NCBI GenBank assembly: GCA_039619475.1 | Contig: CM077115.1 | Location: forward strand, 41,788,944-41,852,943 | Source: Icerya purchasi | Taxonomy: Eukaryota > Arthropoda > Insecta > Hemiptera > Monophlebidae | Direction of reading: 5' to 3' | DNA length: 64,000 nucleotides | Notes under the pieces: generated by a model | What the model was told of the DNA's origin: nothing | The model's input: only the letters and a program-made list of their open reading frames with translations | Databases searched by the model: none | Shown: one piece after another, positions 11,956-22,140 of the stretch | Position numbering within the stretch: position 1 is the first letter of the stretch | Layout: each line of letters begins with the position of its first letter | Made by a program: the position numbers and the translations under genes

Positions 11956-12079
11956 AAACACCTAGCAAGTTATATACTGCCGTGTTCAACGAAGTCTGTT
12001 TTACATTTCGGTACTTTCTTGGTATTTTTATCGCGCACCGGTGTGCATTATTTTCGAAATGACCCTCGTATGTTCGTCA

Positions 12080-12480
12080 CGTATGTTTTGTTTTTTTTAA
12101 TGTTTGTTCGCGCATAACTCATATTCATGTAGACCGATTTTACTGATTCATTGTCCACTAGAAAGAGTACCAACTTAGGTACTGTGTGAATGTTGATGAA
12201 AATCGGTGAACATAAACTGAGTAATGGCCAGAAAACGTGAAAAAATGTGGTGGTCCCTTTGGATAATGTTTTTTTCTTATTACTTTTTATTCGTATAACA
12301 GAGCCGGTTGACTTAAACTGCTATCAATTTGCTAAATTGCCACGGAAATGTAGCTTTGTTACCGACTTCTAAAAAGAAGGATTCGTCGCGTTCTTCATTA
12401 GTATTACTTTTTTTTGTTTACGTTTGTTCACGCATAACTTATATTCATGATTGTAGTTCGTGCGGTAAAGTGATAAGTTA
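12080..12480 (+). repeat. Dispersed repeat B with two related sub-copies
   Basis: TTTTTTTTAATGTTTGTTCG, a CATAACT(C/T)ATATTCATG element and GTAGACCGATTTTACTGATT occur at 12085-12160. A second version follows CCGACTTCTAAAAAGAAGGA at 12361-12450, and a third lies at 27284-27370. It resembles the widespread arthropod repeat with ACTTCCAAAAAGGAGG followed by ATGTTTGT. No function is known. Confidence 0.55.
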
Positions 12481-12860
12481 TCTTTTTTGCGTTATTAGTT
12501 TCACATCACAGTGTCTACTGTCTACACGAGCGGTTTTATCAGATACTCTCGACGAGATTATTCCGATTTATTATAATATTATTGTTTGTTCCTTTCTAGC
12601 GATTCTGACAGAGGCTGACGCTGTCGGAAAGTGCAACCTTCTGGCCCTCTCTTGCCGTCCATGATTTTGCCAAGCAAGGATCTGCGGCTCTTGCAACCCG
12701 ATCTGCCTAATTTCGTCAATTCAAACAACATTAACAACAGTGAGAGTATAATAATAATAAAAACAACAGGAAAATCATTACCACCACCACCATCGCCAAC
12801 AACAACAATAACAATAACAATAACAATAATAATAATAATAGTAATAATAAAAAGAATTTA

Positions 12861-14076
12861 ATGTTTTCTCCTGATCATCCGGGGCCTTTACCCGTCTACG
12901 TTGAAAGTTGCTCTACGCAAAGAAACCTAGCTCATCTACATCCTTTGGTCCTTGCCAAGCTAATCAGCTCCGTTTCCTCGTCACATTCATGCATTGTCCC
13001 TCAAGGCAGGGGTCGTGTCGCAATTAAATTTCCATCTGTTGATTCCGCTAACGCCTTTATTGCACATCCTAGTTTTTTCGCGCAACATAACATCAGAGCG
13101 TATATCCCTAATAGCGTATTATTCAGAATGTGCGTCATTTCCGGCGTGCATCCGTCCTTTTCCGAAGATAAAATCTTGGAAGGAATTGAATCGCTAATCC
13201 TCATTGCCCCTATCCGTCGCATATTCCGTTCTTCGGACAGCGTTAAAATCCCTACTCGTTTAGTCGAACTCAGATTTTGTAGTACCACTCTCCCGGAATT
13301 CGTTTCGATTTTTAAGAAACGATTTTCTGTTTCCCCTAGTGTCCGATCGTCTACGAAGTGTTTCAAATGTTTTCTTTTTGGACATATAGTAAAGCACCGT
13401 CGTAGTTATTCTAACAACTCTTCGCATTGTGCTTTTAAGCACGCAGTTTCAGAATGCAGTAACCCACAGGAACCGCCCATCTGTCGCAATTGCAAAGGCA
13501 CACACTCTGCCTTTGGTCGATCTTGCCCTGAACGGATCAGGCAGAAGGATATGTATTATGGTCTTTGAGAATATTTCATTCCAGGAGGCCTCTCATTTTA
13601 AAAACAATTTAGCTTCTCGTGCTTTTACATGTGCCGACCTAGCCTCAATGTCCAGCTTTTCTCTTAATAATTCTCCGAAGTCTCCTTCATCACCTCCCTC
13701 CCTCCTCTCTAATTCTTTCCCGCGTCCTAAATTTCCTACCTTCCATAAAATCCGTAACTTGCCTTATAAATCCTCTCCGCAGTTTCCTCCTCTTCCATCT
13801 AACCGTATCCCATGTCCCTCTAATGGTTGGGCTATCAACAATTCTATTCCTACTCTGTCTAATTCTACTTCAGTTAATAGTATTCTCCCAAATCCTTCTA
13901 AGGACAATCCTGTCTCGTTGGTCACTCCTAACTCCTCTTATCCAATTTCTTCTCCTTTAATTGAAAATATTTCTTCAGTCATCTTGGAAATACTCTCTTC
14001 TAATAACATTGCTTCTTCTTCTTCCTTTGTTGATTCTTTATCTCGTTTTCGTTCCAGTAACGTACAGATAAATTAA
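12861..14076 (+). pseudogene. I-like LINE ORF1 (Gag-like nucleic-acid-binding protein), one frameshift
   Basis: Frame one (12861-13568) begins MFSPDHPGPLPVYVES and ends with three zinc-knuckle-like units: KCFKCFLFGHIVKH, HCAFKHAVSEC and CRNCKGTHSAFGRSCP. In the first, the final cysteine appears replaced, so that knuckle is damaged. Near 13555 the frame shifts and continues as CIMVFENISFQEASHFKNNL into a Ser/Pro/Asn-rich tail that ends at 14076. ORF1 proteins of this type coat the LINE RNA and act as chaperones. The single frameshift suggests a fairly recent copy. Confidence 0.8.
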
Positions 14077-14820
14077 TTCCTCTTTCTGCGATTAAGAAAA
14101 TAGGAAGGAAAGTAACAAGATTCGGGGCTGAATTTTCTTCTTCTCTTTTGTCTCTCTTCTTATACCCTAAATTTTTTTTACTTCTTTCTTATATAATCTC
14201 TCTGCTAACATACAAAATAAGATATTTAAATCAGTTGTATAACTGTTATATTTTAATATTCAATGTCGGGGATCTTCTTCCTTATTTGTAAATCGTACAG
14301 TCGCTAAAGTGTTCAAAAGCACTGTTGGGCTTCCGTACATTTATTACGTCTTTTTCTCTTTCGAATGCACTGACGTCAAGATAACTTGTTCAGTGCTTAA
14401 ACTCGGTTGCATACGAATTATTTCTGTTTTCTCTCACATTTACTGCTCCACTGGTAGGCGGTGGGACTGACTAGCACATATAGCAAGAGGTATGTAGCAA
14501 GAAGCTTTGCGCAGCATAATTTAACCCTAATGGGTATCATTTCATCTATGCAAAGGTTTCAAAACCTGTTTGCTCTTAGCAGAAATTTTTTGTTTGCCTC
14601 CTACGATTTCCTACACAAATGCCCTCTTTCTTCCTTCTTTTTTTCATTACTCTTTGAATTCCCTTCTAATTTGTTAGTCCCGACTTACTTCCTCCAGATT
14701 TCTAATCATTACATTCACGAATGTCTTTGCTTTTCTTTTTACCCAACTATTGTGCCTTCTTACTGGTTTTGTCTTCCTTTTTCTCAATCCTTATACTTCT
14801 AATACATTACCTGTTTCACC

Positions 14821-16758
14821 ATGATGGCCGCGTTCAATATACTTCAGTGAAATTGTCGTAGCCTCAGAGCCAACAAAATTTCATTAGAGCTCTCTGAACC
14901 TCCCTCTTATTCATAACCAATCCAACATAGTCCACGTCTCTATTCGTACTAGCCTTTCGCATTCTACTAACATTGTCTCCATCTACGTTCCCCCTGATTA
15001 TGATCTTCGTCAGTTCCCTCTTTTCACCCTTTTCAACTCTATCCCGTAACCATTTATTATCGGGGTGACTGGAATGCCCATTCGCCCTTGTGGGGTTGCA
15101 CATCCTACAATTCCAACGGTTCCATCCTTGAGAATGGTATTCTTTCCGATAATTTAATTCTCCTTAATGATCACTCTCCAACCTATTTCCGGAATCCATC
15201 TATTTCTAGTTCTCTCGATCTAACCTTTGCTTCTTCCGTTATTAGTCTTAATTATAACTGGAGAACTTTTACGGGTTCTTACGGTAGTGACCATGTTCCT
15301 ATCCGAATAACTCCTGTTAACTTTTCTTCTCCGACTTGCTTCAGGCCTCTATATTCTTTTCAGTGGAATCTCTCCAGAGCAAATTGGACTACGTTTTGTT
15401 CATGTGTCGATTCATCACTCCCTAGTACTCAACTTGACTCCGATCCCATATCTCTGTATAATTCCTTTTTAAATTCCGTTGAGTCTGCTCTCTTTCTCTA
15501 TCTTCACCTACCCGTTATCAGACATCTAATAACCACAATAAAGCCGCATCTCTTTGGTGGAATGAGGAATACAACTGCGCATTCCATCATAGTCTGCCAC
15601 CTTTAGAACTTTTTGTTTAGATCCTACAACTGAAAACTTTCTTGCTCATAAGCGAGCGAATGCAAAAGCTAGGTATATGTCTCAAAAAGTTCCTCCTGGA
15701 AGATTTTCTGTTCTTCATTCTCTAGGAATACCCCTCGTTCTCATATCTGGAAAATAGCTAGTTTTCAAATCCCCATCCTCTGAACGTCCCTCCAATCTCA
15801 ACCTTTCTAAAGATAGCCTAGAATCTTTTATCGATTCCGTTGCTCCTGCTTATGTTCCTAACGTGAGGAACTGTATCTAACTCTTCCTCCGCATAATTCC
15901 TCAACACATTTCCTAACTTCTGATTTCAATATTTATGAATTGAAATCTGTCCTTTTCAGCCCCACTCCAGGTTTTGGCGGTATACCTTTTCTGGTCCTTA
16001 AAAACCTGTCTGAACAGTCCCTTATGTTTCTCCTTCATCTTTTTAATTGTTTCCTCTCCAGAGGTATAACTCCCTCTTCTTGGAATTCTTTTATAGTCAT
16101 TCCTATACCTAAAAAAAGTTCTTCCTTACTACCTATTTCCTTTGCATCTTGTATCAGAAAACTGTTTGAAGGTATGTTAAACAAGCGCCTTGTTTGGTGG
16201 TTAGAGCATAATAATGTATTTCCAGAAATATGTTAAGCTTTCGGCCTGGTATTAGTCCTGCCGACTGTATTAGTCTTTTTGTCTCCTACACTTGCCAATT
16301 CTTTATCCTAAAAAATTATATTTTGTCTTCCATCGATGTATCCGGTGCCTTTGATAATGTCCATTTACCCACTCTAAAATATAACATGATAGCAATTGGC
16401 ATTCTAATGCACTTTACTTTCCTTTTTATCAATCTTATGCAGAATCGTTCTATCCACCTATCTGCTCAATCTTTGGAAACTTTAAGAATGGTTTTTCGAG
16501 CTTTTCCCTAAGGTTCCTCCTACTCTTTTCAACATATATACTATCAGTATGGCTTCTCTTCCTTTAAATTCTTCGTCTTTATTCTTTGCTGATGACATCC
16601 TACTTTATGCCTCACCTCATGATATTATATCAGCTAGTGAGACACTTAATTCGTCTCTTTTTATGTTGGATCATTCCCTTTCCTTAATTAACCTTTCTAT
16701 TTCTCCTACTAAATCTTTTAGTTTCTCATTGGCAACTAGAAGATTACGGGAAGAGGAA
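14821..16758 (+). pseudogene. I-like LINE ORF2: endonuclease and reverse transcriptase, many breaks
   Basis: The start reads MMAAFNILQ, then a TGA where the family has tryptophan, then NCRSLRANKISLELS. The endonuclease catalytic box appears at 15064-15100 as GDWNAHSPLWG and its end as GSYGSDHVPI near 15270-15305. The reverse transcriptase follows at 15940-16760: SRGITPSSWNSFIVIPIPKK, IDVSGAFDNVHLPTL and LFFADDILLYAS. At least five frame changes or stops separate these parts. The surviving active-site residues show it derives from a functional element. Confidence 0.8.
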
Positions 16759-16871
16759 TAAACCAGGATATCATCTGCAAAAAATAAAGGTTTAAATTTT
16801 AAGGAGAAAAAACCAATTTTGGAAACATATAAATGACAAAAAAGTTGATTTTTAGCAAGTAAAAAATTCAA
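16745..16871 (-). pseudogene. Inverted reverse-transcriptase fragment of the same LINE family
   Basis: On the minus strand this reads KPLFFADDILVYSSSRNLLV, the active-site region of the I-like LINE reverse transcriptase, head-to-head with the plus-strand copy that ends here with the equivalent LFFADDILLYAS region. An inversion or a double insertion is implied. Confidence 0.65.
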
Positions 16872-16888
16872 ATATAATGCTACAAATT

Positions 16889-17317
16889 GTAAAATAAAAT
16901 GTTTCTTTTTTTAAAAACAAATAAAGATAACAAGATTTATTATAAAAATTTAATAAAAATGCACACTAAATAGTAAAAAATAATTATTCGATAAGAAATA
17001 TATTTCAGAGTGATATTATCGTAATTATCACACAACATTAACTTCTTGGAGTCGGCATTAAATTCGTATTAAAATAATAATTGAAAACTGCATTAAATAT
17101 TCATTAAATTGTTCCTAGATATTGTAATATGAATTTGATGCTGTAAAAAGTTAATTTTGTATAAGAATTACGATAATATACCCTTAAGGTATATCACTCT
17201 GAAATATATTTTTTATCGAATAATTATTTTTTACTATTCAGAGATTTTTTATTAAATTTTTATAATAAATCTTGAAATCGTTATTTTTTTTTTTTAAAAA
17301 AGAGCATTTTATTTTAC
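16889..17317. mobile_element. MITE with ~145-bp terminal inverted repeats
   Basis: The element starts GTAAAATAAAATG and ends with its complement. The arms (16889-17035 and about 17165-17317) share AAGATTTATTATAAAAATTT, AGTAAAAAATAATTATTCGA and TATATTTCAGAGTGATAT in inverse orientation with only small differences. The ~130-base centre is unique. No ORF is present. The superfamily cannot be told, because no clear target duplication was seen. Confidence 0.75.
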
Positions 17318-17404
17318 TTTTTTCCCGGTTTTACAACAAAATTCCCAGCTTATTCCCAGTTGGATAGCTTCTCTGTACTATTATTCTAGAAAGGAAATGA
17401 TATA

Positions 17405-18179
17405 CAGTTACTTTTATCTCCTGCAATACTTAAAGAGCTGTTACGGAAAGCTGTACTGTTCATAACATACTTGTTTAACAGTATCTTGCGCCTTCAGCAT
17501 GTTCCCCTAAAAAAAAATATTTAAAATGGCACAGATTGTCATGCTGAAAAAACCAGACAAGCCACCGGAATTGGCAACGTCTTATAGACCAATTTCGCTG
17601 TTACCATCTCTGGCCAAATTATATGAAAAGCTGCTCTTAGAGCGACTTAAACCATATATATCAAATATGCTTCCAGATCATCAATTTAGGTTCCGTAGTT
17701 ACCACTCAACGATTGACCAGGTACATCGTGTAACAAGATACATTATTTTAAAAATAAATTATATTGTGTCGCTGTATTTTTAGATGTTGCGCAGGTATTC
17801 AATCGAGTTTTCCATTGTGATCTGGATGTGTGAAGCTGGTTGACGATATCATTCATGACTTTGCCATTCAACACGAAAAACGACTGCATGGTCACATAAA
17901 TATAGAGCCCATTCAACTTCTTAACACCAATAATGACATTAGACGCCTCAAGCGCACATATCCTCTAGATTTAGTTATGTAATTATTTGTAAGTCACCTA
18001 ATTAATAGTAATATTTTTGTTAAATATTAGTGAGAACTAGTGTCATTGGACTACTTCCACAACATGCTATGTATTAGTAGTTTACAAGTATTGATTATTT
18101 AAGTAGAAACTTAAGATTTCAATAGCTTAGGCTACCCCCTTAAAGGTGGTCTATTAAAAAAAAAAAAAAAAAAAAAAAA
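17405..18179 (+). mobile_element. Jockey-type LINE, internally deleted, with poly-A
   Basis: The left part encodes the start of a jockey reverse transcriptase (ITPAILKELLRKAVLFITY-like, then MLKKPDKPPELATSYRPISL and LPDHQFRFRSYHSTIDQVHR). After a frameshift it reads VAVFLDVAQVFNRVFH-like residues up to about 17830. It then jumps directly to the C-terminus (HEKRLHGHINIEP... DIRRLKRTYPLDLVM) at 17835-17980. The palm with the DD box is deleted. A poly-A tail lies at 18156-18179. Confidence 0.8.
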
Positions 18180-18510
18180 GTTACTTTTATATTGAAAACA
18201 ATGCTTATATTTGTGTTATTCAAAGCAGGCTATTTTTTAATGTTAGGTACATGTTAATTATCGTTGTACACTTATTAGGAAAGCAATATTTAGTACTGTG
18301 TAAAAATTTCTGATTCATTATATAATTTTATACAATATGTAAGCATCTTATGTAATATCGAATGGTTTTAATTAATGTAAAAAAATATCAACATTTTTTG
18401 TTCAATTATGCTACCGACACTATACAAAATTCGCAATTTTAAATCAAAGTGCTAAACATTGTATAAAAAGAAACAAACTTATGTATGTTGTCTAATAATA
18501 TTGCATAGCG

Positions 18511-18695
18511 TTAAACAGAGACTGTAAATCTATGATTTTTAAAGTAACATTGTAACGAGTTTCAAATGTAAATTAAGTCAAATTTAGAGGCATTTATTTT
18601 AGATACAATGTAAATATTGTTTGATTCTGGCTAATTATAAGAATGTATAAAAGTAGCATATTTTCCTGTTACTTCAAATAGGCTTATTATGTAAT
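18511..18695 (+). repeat. Dispersed repeat C, copy 1
   Basis: About 180 bases (GAGACTGTAAATCTATGATT ... GTTTGATTCTGGCTAATTAT ... CAAATAGGCTTATTA) recur at 21963-22140 in the same orientation with roughly 85% identity by eye. It contains a TATAAAAG box. Neither copy encodes a protein; the class is unknown. Confidence 0.65.
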
Positions 18696-18699
18696 TATC

Positions 18700-19680
18700 A
18701 CAGTGTATGTTGTGTTTGTACCAGTTCCCCAAATTGGCCAATAGAACGTTAAGTTACGTTTTATAATTGTTTATTTCATTTTTTTTCTCTTTCCGTATAC
18801 CGAATCTCCAATTAATAGCTTATACGAACGTTGTTTATAATTTCGCCTAACTGATTGATTATTCGCACGCTGCGTATTCACCACCATTTGGTTTATTTGC
18901 AAATTAACTTGCGAATGACGCAAATTTTCTTCATGCTGTCGTTCATTGCATTTTAATAAATGCTGTATACCAAATTTCCGTTTACAGTTATACGCGGCCT
19001 GCTTAACTGATTATTCACATACGTTGCGTACTTACTACCTTTCAGTTCTTACAATGCGAATTTAGATTACGCCGTCGTTCACTGGATTTTAATCTATAAG
19101 GTTTATTTTATAGGAAAAAGTTTAGAATAGTATTCTCGGTGCTACCCAGAATACGCTGTCCAGTCTGTCCGATTAGCCCTTAGCACCGCATTGCTCTAAT
19201 CGTGCCGCCATAGACTTACGATAGACCCGATCAGTTATTGCCGCCTAACCTCGATCGGTATCATTATCATGTTAATAAATAAATGCAATACTAACAGCTT
19301 AGTCTCGGTTTATTTTGACTTACGCGAAATAATCGGTCAGTATATTTTTCTCAATAATATTATTAGGAAAAATATGGGGCAAGAGGAAGGTCGGACGAAG
19401 GAGGCACTCATGGATGTGCGACATCAAGGCATGGTCGGGGATGAATACCGAACAATTAGTCCACCTTGCATACGAAAGATTTCTTTAATAAGGTCACCTA
19501 CGATCGAGAACGGTCGGGACTCGAAGAAGAAGAAGATCTTTTTCTCATTCGGGAATACCGCACTTTTCTTTGCCCCTTTTGCAATTCGATACGGTTGCAA
19601 AATAATAGTCAGCTTCAATCCGTATTTTAGCTAAGCCGATGATGTCTAACGTAAATGTCTGTAAAAATTAAGATGACTAC
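18700..19680 (+). other. Unassigned sequence, perhaps 5' region of the LINE at 19685
   Basis: This stretch is somewhat richer in C and G than its surroundings from 19140 to 19600. The ORF 19269-19634 (121 codons, with MGQEEGRTKEALMDVRHQGM inside) is not recognised. Because it leads straight into endonuclease-like sequence it may be the 5' untranslated part of that element; this is inference. Confidence 0.3.
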
Positions 19681-19684
19681 ATCA

Positions 19685-19990
19685 AAATGTAAAGGGCCTA
19701 AGGACACAAGGGGTTCCGAATTCACTCAGTAGTTTTATGCAATGATTTCGATATAATAGCTCTATGTGAATCTTGGCTAACACATTCTTACAACAGCTGT
19801 GAACTTTTAAATGACAGATACGCTGTCTACAGGAAGGATAGTGATTAGGGTAACACGAAAGCAGCCAGAGGTGAAGGAGTTCCACTGGCATTAAAAAAAA
19901 ACATTCCAGCGGAACCAACTGATTAGTTGGCGGTATATCCTTATTATATGACCAATTATAGGTTAAAGTTAAACCAACAGTTTACGGCAC
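19685..19990 (+). pseudogene. LINE endonuclease N-terminal fragment (CR1/L2-like type)
   Basis: With one internal stop the plus strand reads NVKGLRTQG, then DIIALCESWLTHSYNSCELL, NDRYAVYRKD and a GVPLALKK stretch. This matches the start of LINE apurinic endonucleases (N-x-R-G-L-R-T-K ... DI(I/V)(A/C)L(C/T)ETWL). The catalytic glutamate is present. It ends before the rest of the domain; the Tigger element at 20204 lies just downstream. Confidence 0.65.
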
Positions 19991-20386
19991 GCTGTTTTGC
20001 TCATCGGCCTATTTTATTTTCCGCCACCAACAGGTAAAGATAATTTAAATATATATATATATATATATATAAAACTATTTTTGAATTTATAGTGTTGTTT
20101 CATATGCGGAAAGCTAAGACACAACAGTTTTCATGTTCTTCAATGGAAGCATTATTGAGTGTCTTTCCAAATTTTTATAACTACTTTCTAAATTTTATTA
20201 TTATAGTAGAACCCCGGTTATCCGAATTCGGGTTAACCCGAAAATGACGTGTATCGAGTTTTCAAAGTTTAAACGACGAGAAACGGGCACGTGACACATC
20301 ACGGTGGGGAGTGACCTCTCGTGCTATGTATTCTGCCCCAGGTCACAAAATGAATAAAGAACGCATAATAATTATTTTAGCTTGAA

Positions 20387-21397
20387 ATGCCTCTGGGACT
20401 CATAGACTGCCACCAACGTGCATCAGAAAATCAAAAAAAACCCGAGCCTAAAAGGATATTGCACCAAATGCTTTACCGGGTTTTTTATAGAACACAAAAA
20501 AGTGCTTGGATGTCTTCTGAGCGGGTTTCCGAATGGTTTTTTGATCACTTTATGGTGAAAGTTGAGAAGATTTTAGCTGAAAAAGTACTGCCTAAAAAAG
20601 CGATTTTATCGACTGACAATGCGCCTACACACCCTTGTGAATTAAAAAGTGGCGATATTGTAGTTCGCTTCCTTCCCCCAAACGTTACTAGCCTGATTCA
20701 GTCTCTGGATCAGGGTGTCATAGAAACGTTTAAACAAAACTACCGAGGGATATTACTGAGAATCATCCTACAAGATTGCGAAACACAGAATAAAGAAATG
20801 AATGAAGCTCTGAAATCAGTGAACATGAAACATGTGATTTATTGGTGTGCGCAAGCATGGGACAAGATTCACAATGAAACACTTCAAAGGTGCTGGAGAA
20901 AACTTTATGATGGGCTAGAAGAGGAAGAGGGAACAGAAAGTTTTGAAAACGTGTCAGAGATGGTTCGTGCAATCCCTGGATGCGAAGATATGAATGAAAG
21001 TGACGTAGACGAATGGATCGTCGCAGATGATTCCGTAGAACTCATGGACCAAGGTATTGTAGAGGCAGTTTTGCAGCCAGCTAATAACACTACAGAATAT
21101 ATGGAAGCAGATAACGGCGACAATGACGGATCAGAAAAAGTGACAGCTGACGATGGTTTCAATGTCCTAGAGGTACGTAAGTCAAGCATTGCATTCCTAC
21201 AGACAGTATGTCATTAGTCAGTACAGTACGTAAGTTGTTGTTATTTATTTTAGGTTGCACTCAGATTTGTTGAGCAGTGCACCGAGTCAACACCTGCTGA
21301 TGTCCTGTTAATAAGAAGATGGTGTGAAATACGCAAAAAGCAAAAAAAAATCACAGTTTTTTTTATATATACAGTACATTATGTACATTGTACGTAA
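20387..21397 (+). pseudogene. Tigger transposase, C-terminal DDE part, two exons
   Basis: The open frame reads KKPEPKRILHQMLYRVFYRT, WMSSERVSEWFFDHFMVKVE, AILSTDNAPTHP and VRFLPPNVTSLIQSLDQGVI, the DDE_1 core of pogo/Tigger transposases. The second (D in DNAPTHP) and third (D in SLDQGV) catalytic aspartates are present; the first, with the psq and CENPB-type DNA-binding domains, is deleted. After FNVLE at 21172 a GTACGT donor and a TTTTAG acceptor at 21253 delimit an 81-bp intron. Removing it joins in phase 0 to VALRFVEQCTESTPADVLLI, the family's conserved tail, with a stop at 21397. Confidence 0.85.
21173..21253 (+). other. Probable 81-bp intron in Tigger transposase
   Basis: GAG|GTACGTAAG at the left and TTATTTATTTTAG|GTT at the right; the flanking exons are both in phase 0. 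Reading through gives an early stop at 21217, while splicing restores the tail expected in the Tigger family. Confidence 0.6.
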
Positions 21398-21647
21398 GTA
21401 CTACATACGCATATAATAATGTTAATTACGTAAATTTTTATACATACATATATCACAATGTTGTAAATATCATTTTAAAATAAAAAAAGGCATAACTGTA
21501 ACCCACAGAAATAGTTCGTAATCCATTTCCCTTACATGTGTACCTATTTTAGTAGCCTATTTTTTGATGTTCATGGGTTAACCGAAAAAATTGATTATCC
21601 GAAACGGCCGCCCCCCCTTTATTTCGGATAACCGGGGTTCTACTGTA

Positions 21648-21962
21648 CTTGTCAACCGGAGTTTTTGGGGAACTGGAGTGCTAGTGCATGTGTATGAGTT
21701 TGAATAGATGTGTATGATTGAATTTGAATATAGATACGATTGCAAGATTTTAAGGGATACATGTCGGCATATTATAATACTTACCACTACAAACTTGTTC
21801 GGTCATATTGTTTTGATCTGCCAGTGTGGGTTTATGTGAATTTGTCACTGCTAAATTAATAATTTATGTACCTTTGCTTAGGTCTATAAATGCAAATTGC
21901 AACTGTCCGAAAGTCTGTTTTTTTTTTATACATTGTTGCAAATAAATAAATACATCGTAACA
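21648..21962 (+). other. LINE-like 3' end (AATAAATAAATA tail), uncertain
   Basis: Non-coding sequence ending TTGCAAATAAATAAATACA directly before repeat C copy 2. It may be the 3' untranslated part of the LINE interrupted by Tigger. No coding evidence. Confidence 0.3.
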
Positions 21963-22140
21963 TCAAAAAGAGACTGGAAATCTATGAATTTAGAATTAAT
22001 ATTGTAACGAGTTCCAAGTGTAAATTAAATCAAATTAGTGAATTTATTTTAAATACTATGTAAATATCGTTTGATTCTGGCTAATTATAAAAATGTATAA
22101 AAGCACCATATTTGCTGTTACCTCAAACAGGCTTATTAAT
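21963..22140 (+). repeat. Dispersed repeat C, copy 2
   Basis: Matches 18511-18695 in the same orientation (GAGACTGGAAATCTATGAAT, GTTTGATTCTGGCTAATTAT, AAACAGGCTTATTA). The pair spans 3.4 kb including the endonuclease fragment and Tigger. The sequence before and after the pair does not match, so it is not an obvious LTR pair. Confidence 0.65.

Larger units (their letters stand above)
10466..12068 (-). mobile_element. Mariner/Tc1-type element, rearranged and split by a LINE
   Basis: The termini are inverted repeats: CAAGGGTCATTTCAAAAGTA at the left and the complement of CGAGGGTCATTTCGAAAATA at the right, each extending into GGTGCGCGATAAAAATACCA. Both ends abut TA (10464-10465 and 12069-12070), the mariner target duplication. 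On the minus strand a transposase 5' end starts near 11060 (MDERSGR) and a C-terminus reads GIRKLPERWRQVIEVGGDSV before a stop near 10733. Most of the transposase, including the DDE triad, is absent. A LINE occupies 11101-11955. Confidence 0.8.
12640..16760 (+). mobile_element. I-like LINE, long copy with ORF1 and ORF2 (decayed)
   Basis: Same C/T-rich family as 6430-8591. It contains ORF1 (12861-14076), a spacer and ORF2 with endonuclease and reverse transcriptase (14821-16758). It is cut off within the reverse transcriptase at about 16745, where it meets an inverted piece of the same gene. The 5' region has an (AAC/AAT)n microsatellite at 12785-12850 directly before ORF1. RNase H and the 3' end are missing. 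Confidence 0.8.
20204..21645 (+). mobile_element. Tigger/pogo DNA transposon, deletion derivative
   Basis: The left end TAGTAGAACCCCGGTTATCC and the complement of the right end, CAGTAGAACCCCGGTTATCC, form the terminal inverted repeats, continuing to CGAA. TA lies on both sides (20202-20203 and 21646-21647). At 1442 bp it is shorter than full Tigger elements (about 2-2.5 kb), because the DNA-binding N-terminus of the transposase is missing. The surrounding DNA is LINE-like. Confidence 0.92.

Noticed and set aside
13001..13366. 121-codon minus-strand ORF
   Set aside because: It is antisense to the zinc-knuckle ORF1 of the I-like LINE and has no similarity of its own.
18511..22140. LTR retrotransposon between the repeat C copies
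   Set aside because: No primer-binding site, polypurine tract, integrase or protease was seen, the content is LINE and Tigger, and similarity is limited to ~180 bases.
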